Shown: positions 17,038 through 23,629 of the stretch, piece after piece | Numbering within the stretch: position 1 is the stretch's first letter | Layout: the number at the start of each line of letters is the position of its first letter | Assembly: GCF_020881035.1 (NCBI RefSeq) | Contig: NZ_JAJITC010000025.1 | Coordinates: 1 to 45,306 of the forward strand | Length of the DNA: 45,306 nucleotides | Reading direction: 5' to 3' | Source of the DNA: Paraburkholderia translucens | Lineage (GTDB): Bacteria; Pseudomonadota; Gammaproteobacteria; Burkholderiales; Burkholderiaceae | Translations under genes and position numbers: made by a program | The notes under the pieces: generated by a model | Seen by the model: the letters and a program-made list of their open reading frames with translations, nothing else | What the model was told of the DNA's origin: nothing | Databases searched by the model: none

Positions 17038-18165
17038 TCAGTCTTCGGCGATGGCAAATGCGGGTAGCGTGGCAAACCGCGCGAGATGATGATCGACGTC
17101 GCCAAGCGTGGTCTCGATGATCGCAAGACGCTTGAACAGATGCGCAGCCGCCACTTCGTTCGTGACACCCATGCCGCCATGCAGCTGCACCGCCTGTTGA
17201 CCGACGAAACGCGCGGCCTGCCCGACCCGAACCTTGGCTGCGGAGATGGCACGACGCCGCTCGTTCGCGTCCTCACTCGCGTAGCGCATCGCAGCCAGAT
17301 ACGTGATCGAACGCGCCTGCTCCGCGTGGATCAGCATCTCGACCATGCGGTGCTGCAACGCCTGAAAACGCGCGATCGGCTGGCCGAACTGCTGGCGCGT
17401 TTTCGTGTACTCGACAGTGGCGTGATTGAGCGCGTCGAGCGCGCCGAGCGCTTCCGCGCACAGCAGCAACGTGCCGTAGTCGGCGATCTGCTCGAGGCCC
17501 GCCGCACCCGCATGTTTGCCGGCGAGCCGGCGCGCAGGCGTGCTGCTGAATTCGAGCGTCGCGGCCCGCTGGCCGTCGATGGTGCGGTACTCGGTGAGCT
17601 TGACGCCGGACGCGTTTCGCGCGACGGCAAAAAGCGCGATTTCGCCATCGAGGCGCGCCGGCACGATCCAGTGGTCCGCCTGTGCGCCGTGCTGCACGAC
17701 CGATTTCGTGCCGCTCAGCGTGTGCTGTGCGCCCTGCGCGCTCGCGGTCGTCGCGACCTCGAACAGATCGTAGCGCGCGTGCGGCTCGTGAAGCGCCACG
17801 GCCAGTTTGCATTCGCCCCGCGCCACCCGCTCAAGCAATGCGGCGTCTTCGCCGTCGTCAGTGCCTGCGATGCGCAGCGCTTCGATGCCGACCGCGGTCG
17901 CCCAATACGGCTCGATGACGAGCGCCCGACCGAGTTCCTGCATAACCACGAGCATGTCGATCGGGCCGCCGTTGAAGCCACCGTGCGCTTCGGGCACCGG
18001 CAACGCGGTCAACCCAAGCTCGGTGAACGCGGTCCAGTGCGAAGCCGATATGCCCTGCTCCGAGCGCACGATCTCCTGGCGCGCTTCGAAGCCGTAACTC
18101 TTCTCGAGATAGCGGCGCAACGCATCGGCAAATTGCTGTTGTTCGTCGTTGAAAGTGAAGTCCAT
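17038..18165 (-). CDS. acyl-CoA dehydrogenase, PimD-like small subunit
   Basis: A 375-aa acyl-CoA dehydrogenase of the subgroup that pairs with a second, different subunit, such as pimeloyl-CoA dehydrogenase PimD or mycobacterial FadE partners. Features are FGQPIARFQALQHRMVEML and the C-terminal QLHGGMGVTNEVAAAHLFKRL. The N-terminal domain begins MDFTFNDEQQQFADALRRYL. The preceding gene encodes the larger partner, 10 bp away. The subgroup forms alpha2beta2 tetramers binding two FADs, and the usual substrates are bulky or dicarboxylic acyl-CoAs; the exact one cannot be told here. Confidence 0.9.
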   Translation of the reverse strand: MDFTFNDEQQQFADALRRYLEKSYGFEARQEIVRSEQGISASHWTAFTELGLTALPVPEAHGGFNGGPIDMLVVMQELGRALVIEPYWATAVGIEALRIAGTDDGEDAALLERVARGECKLAVALHEPHARYDLFEVATTASAQGAQHTLSGTKSVVQHGAQADHWIVPARLDGEIALFAVARNASGVKLTEYRTIDGQRAATLEFSSTPARRLAGKHAGAAGLEQIADYGTLLLCAEALGALDALNHATVEYTKTRQQFGQPIARFQALQHRMVEMLIHAEQARSITYLAAMRYASEDANERRRAISAAKVRVGQAARFVGQQAVQLHGGMGVTNEVAAAHLFKRLAIIETTLGDVDHHLARFATLPAFAIAED

Positions 18166-18175
18166 GCGACGCTCC

Positions 18176-19372
18176 TCAAAGTCCGAGAATCATCTGCGCG
18201 ATGATGTTCTTTTGAATTTCGTTCGACCCGCCGTAAATCGACGTCTTACGGAAATTGAAGTAGTACGCGGCGAGCGGCGCGGCATCGTCGTCGCCAGCGA
18301 GACTGTGCTCGCGTTCGCCTTCGAGGAAAGGCACGTCGAACGGTGCGGCGAGCGGACCGATGGCTTCGAACATCAACTCGGTCAGCCCCTGCTGCACCTC
18401 CGTGCCCTTGATCTTCAGCATCGATGCTTCCGGACCCGGGCCGCGGCCGCCCGCCTCGTTGGCCACCACGCGTTGCACGGTGACTTCCAGCGCCATCAAC
18501 TCGATCTCGAGACCCGCGACCTTCGCGGCAAACACCGGATCGTGCAGCAGCGGCTTGCCGTTCTTTCTCTGATTCAGCGAGACACGCTTGAGAAAGGCCA
18601 ACTCGCGCTTTGACGCGCCGACTCGCGCAATGCCGGTACGCTCGTGCCCGAGCAGATATTTCGCATACGTCCAGCCGCGATTTTCTTCGCCGACCAGATT
18701 GTCGACCGGTACTTTCACGTCCTCGAAGAACACTTCGTTGACTTCGTGATCTTCGTCGAGCGTGATGATCGGCCGCACCGTGATGCCCGGCGTTTTCATG
18801 TCGATGAGCAGGAACGAGATGCCCTCCTGCTTTTTGGCACCGCTGTCGGTGCGCACGAGGCAGAACATCATGTCGGCATACTGGCCGAGCGTGGTCCAGG
18901 TCTTTTGACCATTGACCACGTAATGATCACCGACGCGCTCAGCGCGAGTGCGCAGCGACGCAAGGTCGGAGCCCGCTCCCGGCTCCGAATAGCCCTGGCA
19001 CCACCAATCCGTACCATCGAGAATGCGCGGCAGATAATGGCGCTTTTGCGCCTCGTTGCCGTACTTCATCAGCACCGGCGCGACCATCGACACACCGAAA
19101 GGCAGAACGGTAGGCGCGCCTATACGCGCGCACTCCTCTTCCCAGATATGCCGTTGCGTCGCGTCCCAGCCAGGGCCGCCGTATTCGCGCGGCCATGCGA
19201 CCGCTGACCAACCTCGCGTGCCGAGCAGCCTGTGCCAGCTTGCGAAGTCTTCGCGAGAAAGACGTTTGTGATTGAGAACCTTGTCGCTCAGCTCGCGAGG
19301 CAGATTCGCTTCGAGCCAGGCGCGGATGTCGGCGCGGAACGCGTCTTCAGCGGGGGAATAGTCCAGATTCAT
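18176..19372 (-). CDS. acyl-CoA dehydrogenase, PimC-like large subunit
   Basis: A 398-aa acyl-CoA dehydrogenase. FAD and substrate features include CQGYSEPGAGSDLASLRTRA, NGQKTWTTLGQYADMMFCLVRT and the C-terminal KTSIYGGSNEIQKNIIAQ. The Glu of classic medium-chain enzymes (YEGT type) is replaced here by Gly-Gly, as in PimC-like and FadE26-like enzymes of heterotetramers. GGAG upstream of the ATG supports the start. It is followed 10 bp later by the small-subunit gene and preceded 48 bp upstream by the DUF1178 gene, so all five leftward genes probably share one transcript. Confidence 0.92.
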   Translation of the reverse strand: MNLDYSPAEDAFRADIRAWLEANLPRELSDKVLNHKRLSREDFASWHRLLGTRGWSAVAWPREYGGPGWDATQRHIWEEECARIGAPTVLPFGVSMVAPVLMKYGNEAQKRHYLPRILDGTDWWCQGYSEPGAGSDLASLRTRAERVGDHYVVNGQKTWTTLGQYADMMFCLVRTDSGAKKQEGISFLLIDMKTPGITVRPIITLDEDHEVNEVFFEDVKVPVDNLVGEENRGWTYAKYLLGHERTGIARVGASKRELAFLKRVSLNQRKNGKPLLHDPVFAAKVAGLEIELMALEVTVQRVVANEAGGRGPGPEASMLKIKGTEVQQGLTELMFEAIGPLAAPFDVPFLEGEREHSLAGDDDAAPLAAYYFNFRKTSIYGGSNEIQKNIIAQMILGL

Positions 19373-19420
19373 GCGTAGTGTCTCCTGGCCGCCACCATCC
19401 GGCTGCCTGGAGCCACTGCG

Positions 19421-19846
19421 CTATTGCAGCGGTTCCTTCAGCGCAGCCGGGACCGGCAGCGGCATCACTTCAATGCCTTCCTCGACCAAGGCACGCGCAT
19501 CCTCCGGCGTCGTCACGCCGCGAATGCTGCGCGCGGGCGCCTCGTTGTAGTGAATGCGCCGCGCTTCCTCGGCGAAGCGGTCGCCCACGTTCTCGGTCTT
19601 CTCCAGTACCTCGCGCAGCGCTCGGATCATGTGCGCCTGCATTTGCTCTACGCCCGCCGGCACCTTCGAGTCGGCCGCGCCCGACAGATTCAGACGCGGT
19701 GCCGACGGCAACCGGCTGACCTCGGTCGCGCCGCAGATCGGACATTCGACGAGCTTGCGGGACTGCTGCGACTCGAAGTCATCAGCCGAAGCGAACCATC
19801 CTTCGAACCGATGGCCATGCGGACACTGTAAATCGAGGACCTTCAT
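19421..19846 (-). CDS. DUF1178 family protein (zinc-ribbon-like)
   Basis: A 141-aa protein of the DUF1178 family. The N-terminal 45 residues hold Cys pairs typical of a zinc ribbon (CPHGHRFEGWF and CPICGATEV), followed by a helical region with AHMIRALREVLEKTENVGDRF and a conserved end, EEGIEVMPLPVP. The function is unknown. It is the first gene of a probable operon with the two acyl-CoA dehydrogenase and two MaoC genes and lies directly behind a TetR-type operator. Family genes are common next to acyl-CoA or nuo genes in Burkholderiales, to my memory. Confidence 0.88.
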   Translation of the reverse strand: MKVLDLQCPHGHRFEGWFASADDFESQQSRKLVECPICGATEVSRLPSAPRLNLSGAADSKVPAGVEQMQAHMIRALREVLEKTENVGDRFAEEARRIHYNEAPARSIRGVTTPEDARALVEEGIEVMPLPVPAALKEPLQ

Positions 19847-19868
19847 GTGGAATCAGGGCTTGCGTGCC

Positions 19869-19905
19869 AGTTTAGCGCAAAATGAAAATTTGTGAACGGT
19901 CGTTC
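19869..19905 (-). promoter_or_regulatory. promoter with TetR-type inverted repeat before DUF1178-acyl-CoA operon
   Basis: On the minus strand TTCACA (19896-19891), a 16-base spacer and TAAACT (19874-19869) form a good sigma70 promoter. Start of transcription would be near 19862, 16 bases before the DUF1178 ATG. The inverted repeat GAACG-GT-CGTTC (19894-19905 on the plus strand) overlaps the -35 box. Repeats of this form are typical TetR-family operators, a family that often controls acyl-CoA degradation in betaproteobacteria. No TetR gene lies in the window. Confidence 0.6.
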
Positions 19906-20062
19906 GTAAAGCTGCGGAGCCGACGCTCAGTCGTCAGTTGGTGTACGGGAATCTGACGCGGGTGGGCGATTTTAACGCTTTACGGCAGGCCCTGCCGAAG
20001 GCGGCCCGGCGCGTAAGCCATGTCACGCCTGATTCGTTTTCCCGCCCGCTTCCGGAGCCCTC

Positions 20063-20587
20063 CTACGCCACGAGATCTCCGAGTTGACGGCTCACACGCG
20101 GTTCGATCTGACGGGCCTCCTTCGTCAGATTGATCTGCTTTGCCAGTTTTGCCATGTCCATCACACCGGTCTTGATGTCGTAGTCGCCGCGCTCGGTCAG
20201 CCATTCGAGTACGTCCGCCAGATGCCACACCGACGCACTGCCTTCGTGGACCGGCGGCGGGAAGTCGATGGCGTGGTTCAGCATCAGCTTGCGCATGTTT
20301 TGCCGCGACACACCGGCCACCTCGGCCACGTCGGTCAGCCCCACGAAGTCAGGCCCCGCTTCGACCAGTCTGGCGGACGGCACCGTGCGCTTCACGTCTT
20401 TGAGCGCGCTGGCGACAGCCTCAATCGCGCTCGCGCCTTCCCGAGTGAAAAGCAGCGCGAGACGACCTGCTTGCCCGACGCCAACTGTGGCGTCGTCGCA
20501 CCCCATTGCTCCCAACCGCTCGACGATTGCGTCCGCATCACAGTCTTCGGCAGCGAGGCGATATTTCAACGTGAACACATATTCCAT
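20063..20587 (-). CDS. HTH DNA-binding protein, second gene of a HicA-like cassette
   Basis: A 174-aa protein I cannot assign to a named family. Residues 1-75 look like an alternating beta-alpha domain (MEYVFTLKYRL, DADAIVERLGAMG, RLALLFTREGASAIEAVASAL). Residues 82-140 form a MerR/AlpA-like helix-turn-helix (GLTDVAEVAGVSRQNMRKLM, then VWHLADVLEWL). The C-terminal 35 residues are helical and basic. AGGAG six bases before the ATG is a strong ribosome site. The gene follows the HicA-like gene by 36-45 bp on the same strand. By analogy with HicB (N-terminal neutralising domain plus C-terminal DNA-binding domain) it could be the antitoxin and repressor; that is inference from layout only. Confidence 0.7.
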   Translation of the reverse strand: MEYVFTLKYRLAAEDCDADAIVERLGAMGCDDATVGVGQAGRLALLFTREGASAIEAVASALKDVKRTVPSARLVEAGPDFVGLTDVAEVAGVSRQNMRKLMLNHAIDFPPPVHEGSASVWHLADVLEWLTERGDYDIKTGVMDMAKLAKQINLTKEARQIEPRVSRQLGDLVA

Positions 20588-20632
20588 ACGTTACTCCTGT
20601 CCTGGTTTAGCCCACCTGATTGCGATTGCGGT

Positions 20633-20896
20633 TTAATACTTGCGAACCGACTGACGTCGAGTCGTGCAGTTGTCGACGATGCGCCGCAAATGTCTGGCGT
20701 GATTGCCGGGGTTCTTCGGCGTACTCCATACGCTCGATATACAGAACTCTCCGCAACGGCACTCGCTGTCTTTGTACGGGCAAGAAATCTTTCCCCACGC
20801 ATGGCCTTTCCCTCCGTCCTGGACGCGCCAGCCATGCCGTTCCGCGTACGCCAATGCGTTCTCGATCTCTTTCTTCGTGTGCTTTCCTCGAACCAC
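20633..20896 (-). CDS. HicA-like small protein with Cys cluster (candidate toxin)
   Basis: A small protein of 87 aa. The fold pattern resembles HicA mRNA interferases: helix (KKEIENALAYAERHGW), strand, a Gly-Lys-Gly-His turn followed by a strand (GGKGHAWGKIS) where HicA has its catalytic His, then a final Arg-rich helix (ARHLRRIVDNC). Unlike HicA it has an inserted Cys cluster (CPYKDSECRCGEFC) that could bind zinc. I chose GTG 20896 because TTGGAGG ends five bases before it; TTG 20935 is the longer choice (100 aa). No ATG is suitable. Base composition is lower in GC than its neighbours, which suggests acquisition. Toxin activity is unproven. Confidence 0.6.
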   Translation of the reverse strand: MVRGKHTKKEIENALAYAERHGWRVQDGGKGHAWGKISCPYKDSECRCGEFCISSVWSTPKNPGNHARHLRRIVDNCTTRRQSVRKY

Positions 20897-20906
20897 CGGC
20901 ACCTCC

Positions 20907-20943
20907 AATGTAGTCGCTCCGCCAATAGTTGTCAATCGACAAC
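20907..20943 (-). promoter_or_regulatory. promoter-like sequence with overlapping palindrome before HicA-like gene
   Basis: On the minus strand TTGACA (20935-20930), exactly 17 bases, then TACATT (20912-20907). The inverted repeat GTTGTC-AATC-GACAAC (20928-20943, plus strand) covers the -35 hexamer, a layout expected for an autoregulated toxin-antitoxin operon. If this promoter is used, the transcript starts near 20900, so translation must begin at GTG 20896 with almost no leader. Part of the match could be chance. Confidence 0.45.
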
Positions 20944-21125
20944 CACAAATCGACCTGCAATCAGATTATTCCGATGCCGATCATTCGTTATCCCAAACAA
21001 GATCAGCGACCGGCAGCGGATAATAGGTTCATACTAGCTCGCCAACGAGACCGCGACGAGCCGGCCGGATGGCATAGGAACCGCCTTGTTCTCGGGCTCG
21101 AAAGAAAATGGCGAAGCCAATGACG

Positions 21126-21163
21126 AAGCCCCTGCCGGTCGTCGACCAACAGGGGCTTTATTA
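21126..21163. terminator. terminator-like hairpin downstream of the nuo-NUDIX operon
   Basis: AAGCCCCTG (21126-21134) pairs with CAGGGGCTT (21150-21158), with an inner GGTC-GTC-GACC stem. On the plus strand it is followed by TATT, on the minus strand by CGTC, so the T-run is poor. It lies 38 bases after the NUDIX stop. Between it and the HicA-like gene (20944-21125) I see only AT-richer noncoding sequence. Confidence 0.6.
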
Positions 21164-21200
21164 AACGTCAACGCGGATCAGCGATCCGGCAGAGGCACAC

Positions 21201-21791
21201 CTATACCGCTTCGGGCGCTTTCGTCGGCCACGCGCCCGACAACACCTTCTCGAGCCAGAACGTACCAATGATCGTCTTCACATCGGTGATTTTGCCCGTT
21301 CGCACCCACTCCGACACCTGCTCCAGGTTTGCCGTGAAGAGTTCGAGAAACTCGCCGTCGTCGAGTTCGCGCTCGCCCACGGTCAAGCCTCGCGCGAGAT
21401 AGATGTCAATGAATTCGGTCGAATAGGAAATGATCGGGTGAATTCGTGTCAAGTACACGTATTCGCGAGCGGTATAGCCGGTTTCCTCACGTAGTTCGCG
21501 CACCGCGCAGGCGAGCGCCCCCTCGTTCGGGTCGAGCTTGCCGGCCGGATATTCGACCATCACCTTGCCCATCGGATAGCGATACTGGCTCTCAAGCAGG
21601 ACGCGACCGTCATCGAACAAAGGGATCACCATGACGGCGCCCGGATGCTGAACGTATTCGCGCGTCGCCTGTTTGCCGTCTGGCAAACGGACCGTATCGA
21701 ACTTGACCGTCATGAACGGCCCTTGATGGACCGTCTTGCTGTCGATGCAAGTCTCAGTTAGCGCGGCATCGTGATTGGGAAGTTCGGCCAT
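21201..21791 (-). CDS. NUDIX hydrolase, ADP-ribose pyrophosphatase-like
   Basis: A 196-aa NUDIX hydrolase. The Nudix box is complete in GKLDPNEGALACAVRELREETGYT (G, five residues, E, seven residues, REL-REE-TG), the metal site for splitting nucleoside diphosphates linked to another group. The N-terminal strands (VHQGPFMTVKFDTVRLPDG) and HPGAVMVIPLFDDGRVLLESQYRYP fit the NudF/ADP-ribose group, which removes ADP-ribose to give AMP and ribose 5-phosphate. It is the last gene of the nuo transcript, 45 bp after the DUF2818 gene. A link to NAD turnover beside complex I is tempting but unproven. Confidence 0.9.
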   Translation of the reverse strand: MAELPNHDAALTETCIDSKTVHQGPFMTVKFDTVRLPDGKQATREYVQHPGAVMVIPLFDDGRVLLESQYRYPMGKVMVEYPAGKLDPNEGALACAVRELREETGYTAREYVYLTRIHPIISYSTEFIDIYLARGLTVGERELDDGEFLELFTANLEQVSEWVRTGKITDVKTIIGTFWLEKVLSGAWPTKAPEAV

Positions 21792-21836
21792 GTGCGGACC
21801 TCAGAACAGCCAGGCGCGCCCGACGGCGGCACGCCG

Positions 21837-22133
21837 TCAGCGGCGTTTGACGAGATATTGGAAGGTAAATCCGGGGAATGCGAACACGACGAACAGCGCG
21901 AACGTGATCGCATAGAACTGCCAGCCCTGCTCGAAGCGATTTCCCGCGCGCGCCTCGAGCAGAAAAGCCAGCGCGCCGACCACGAAATACAGCACGATCA
22001 ATTCGGCGATCCGGAGCCATGCGCTTTTCTTCGCCGCTTTCAACGGCACGGCGGCGAAGAGGCGCTGATTCACGAACGGCAGGTTGGCGCCGACCAGCGC
22101 CAACAGCACGATGAACCAGCCCGCGGCGGACAT
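21837..22133 (-). CDS. DUF2818 family inner-membrane protein
   Basis: A 98-aa membrane protein with three hydrophobic helices (about 5-22, 40-60 and 75-90). I recognise the DUF2818 family, found downstream of nuoN in Burkholderiales. The start MSAAGWFIVLLALVGANLPF overlaps the nuoN stop by one base (TGATG), so translation is coupled. The frame is open far upstream, but there it is a shadow of nuoN. The role is unknown; the location suggests assembly or stability of complex I. Confidence 0.85.
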   Translation of the reverse strand: MSAAGWFIVLLALVGANLPFVNQRLFAAVPLKAAKKSAWLRIAELIVLYFVVGALAFLLEARAGNRFEQGWQFYAITFALFVVFAFPGFTFQYLVKRR

Positions 22134-23605
22134 CAGAGCAGCAGCGTGTGCTGGACTGCCTGCAGACAGGCGCGCAACAGCGGATCCGGCACTATACCGA
22201 GCACCAGCACCGCGACGCCGTTGAGCGCGAGCATCGCGCGAGTGCCCGTGTCGGCAAGGATCGGCGATTTGTCTTGCGGCTCGTCGAAGTACATCAGCTT
22301 GACGATACGCAGGTAGTAGAACGCGCCGAACAACGACGTAATCACTGCCAGCACGGTGAGCCAGGTCAGGCCAGCGTTCATCGTCGCCTGCAGCACGGCG
22401 AGCTTCGCGTAGAAGCCGACTGCGGGCGGAATTCCCGCGAGCGAGAACATCATGATCATCATGACGAAGGCGAACACCGGGCTGCGCTGATTGAGGCCCT
22501 TGAAGTCCTCGAGCGTGTCCGCTTCGCAGTCGCGGCGCGCGAGCAGCATGATGACGCCGAAGGTGCCGAGTGTCGTGATCAGGTAGACGATGCTGTAGAA
22601 CATCGCCGAGCTGTACGCGCTCGCAGCGCCCGTGGTCTTCTCGTCGACGACGCCGGCGAGCAGGCCGAGCAGCACGAAGCCCATGTTCGAAATCGCCGAA
22701 TACGCGAGCATCCGCTTGACGTTGCGCTGCACGATACCGGTAATGTTGCCGACGATCAGCGACAGCGCCGCCAGAATCACCAGCATCTGCTGCCATTCAA
22801 CTGCGAGCGGCAGCAGGCCCATCACGAGGAAACGCAGACCCCAGGCAAACGCCGCGACCTTGGGGCCGCCGCCGACCACGAGCGTCATGGCCGTTGGTGC
22901 GCCCTGGTACACGTCGGGCACCCACATATGGAACGGCACCGCGCCCATCTTGAACGCCACGCCCGCCACGATGAAGATCACACCGAACAGCAACACGGTC
23001 GCATCGTAGTGGCTTGTGCTGATCGCCTTGAACACCTCGCTCAGGTCGAGCGAGCCGGTCGCGCCATACAGCATCGAAATACCGTAGAGCAGGAAGCCCG
23101 AAGCCAGCGCGCCGAGCACGTAGTACTTCATCGCCGCTTCGTTCGACGACGCCACTTCGCGGCGCAGCGCAATCACGGCGTACAGCGACAGCGACATCAG
23201 TTCCAGACCGAGGTACAGCGTCAGGAAGTTGTTGCCCGAGATCATCACGATCTGACCGAGCAGCGAGAACATGCCGAGCAGGAAGAAGTCGCCGCGGAAC
23301 AGGCCACGGTCTTCCAGGTAGCGACGCGAATAAACGATCGTCACCGCGTAGCCGAGCGACACCACCGCCTTCATCACGTTGGCGAACGGATCGACCACGT
23401 ACATGTGATCGAAGAAGTAATGCACTTGCGGGTCGAACGCATTGAACGCGAACCAGATCCCGGCGACGAGCGTCGAGTAGAACGCGATGAAATACGTGGT
23501 GCGGCGACCCTCCTGGCCGACGAACGTGTCGTTGAGCCACGCGATCACAATGGCGAACATCACCAGTGCGTCGGGCAACAGAGCAGTCATAGGGGCGTTT
23601 TGCAT
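22133..23605 (-). CDS. nuoN: NADH-quinone oxidoreductase subunit N
   Basis: A 490-aa antiporter-like membrane subunit of complex I with about 14 helices. The family region VAFKMGAVPFHMWVPDVYQGAP, with the Lys thought to carry protons, is intact, as is RNVKRMLAYSAISNMGFVLLG. It helps pump protons in the membrane arm. GGAGG lies 11 bases before the ATG. It follows nuoM by 24 bp and is the last of the 14 Nuo genes. Confidence 0.97.
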   Translation of the reverse strand: MQNAPMTALLPDALVMFAIVIAWLNDTFVGQEGRRTTYFIAFYSTLVAGIWFAFNAFDPQVHYFFDHMYVVDPFANVMKAVVSLGYAVTIVYSRRYLEDRGLFRGDFFLLGMFSLLGQIVMISGNNFLTLYLGLELMSLSLYAVIALRREVASSNEAAMKYYVLGALASGFLLYGISMLYGATGSLDLSEVFKAISTSHYDATVLLFGVIFIVAGVAFKMGAVPFHMWVPDVYQGAPTAMTLVVGGGPKVAAFAWGLRFLVMGLLPLAVEWQQMLVILAALSLIVGNITGIVQRNVKRMLAYSAISNMGFVLLGLLAGVVDEKTTGAASAYSSAMFYSIVYLITTLGTFGVIMLLARRDCEADTLEDFKGLNQRSPVFAFVMMIMMFSLAGIPPAVGFYAKLAVLQATMNAGLTWLTVLAVITSLFGAFYYLRIVKLMYFDEPQDKSPILADTGTRAMLALNGVAVLVLGIVPDPLLRACLQAVQHTLLL

Positions 23606-23629
23606 GGTCTTAAATTCCTCCGCTCGTCG

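Noticed and set aside
19983..19997. Palindrome CGGCAGG-C-CCTGCCG after the HTH gene
   Set aside because: The one-base loop cannot fold as drawn and there is no T-run; an operator is possible but nothing supports it.
20979..21026. Inverted repeat TTATCC ... GGATAA upstream of the HicA-like gene
   Set aside because: Six-base arms far apart in AT-richer DNA are expected by chance; no matching promoter was found.
20929..21123. 64-aa open frame in the gap before the HicA-like gene
   Set aside because: No ribosome site, no recognisable domain; it overlaps the promoter region of the HicA-like gene.
21837..22796. 319-aa open frame covering DUF2818 and part of nuoN
   Set aside because: Only the last 98 codons code for the DUF2818 protein; the rest is nuoN read in a wrong frame.
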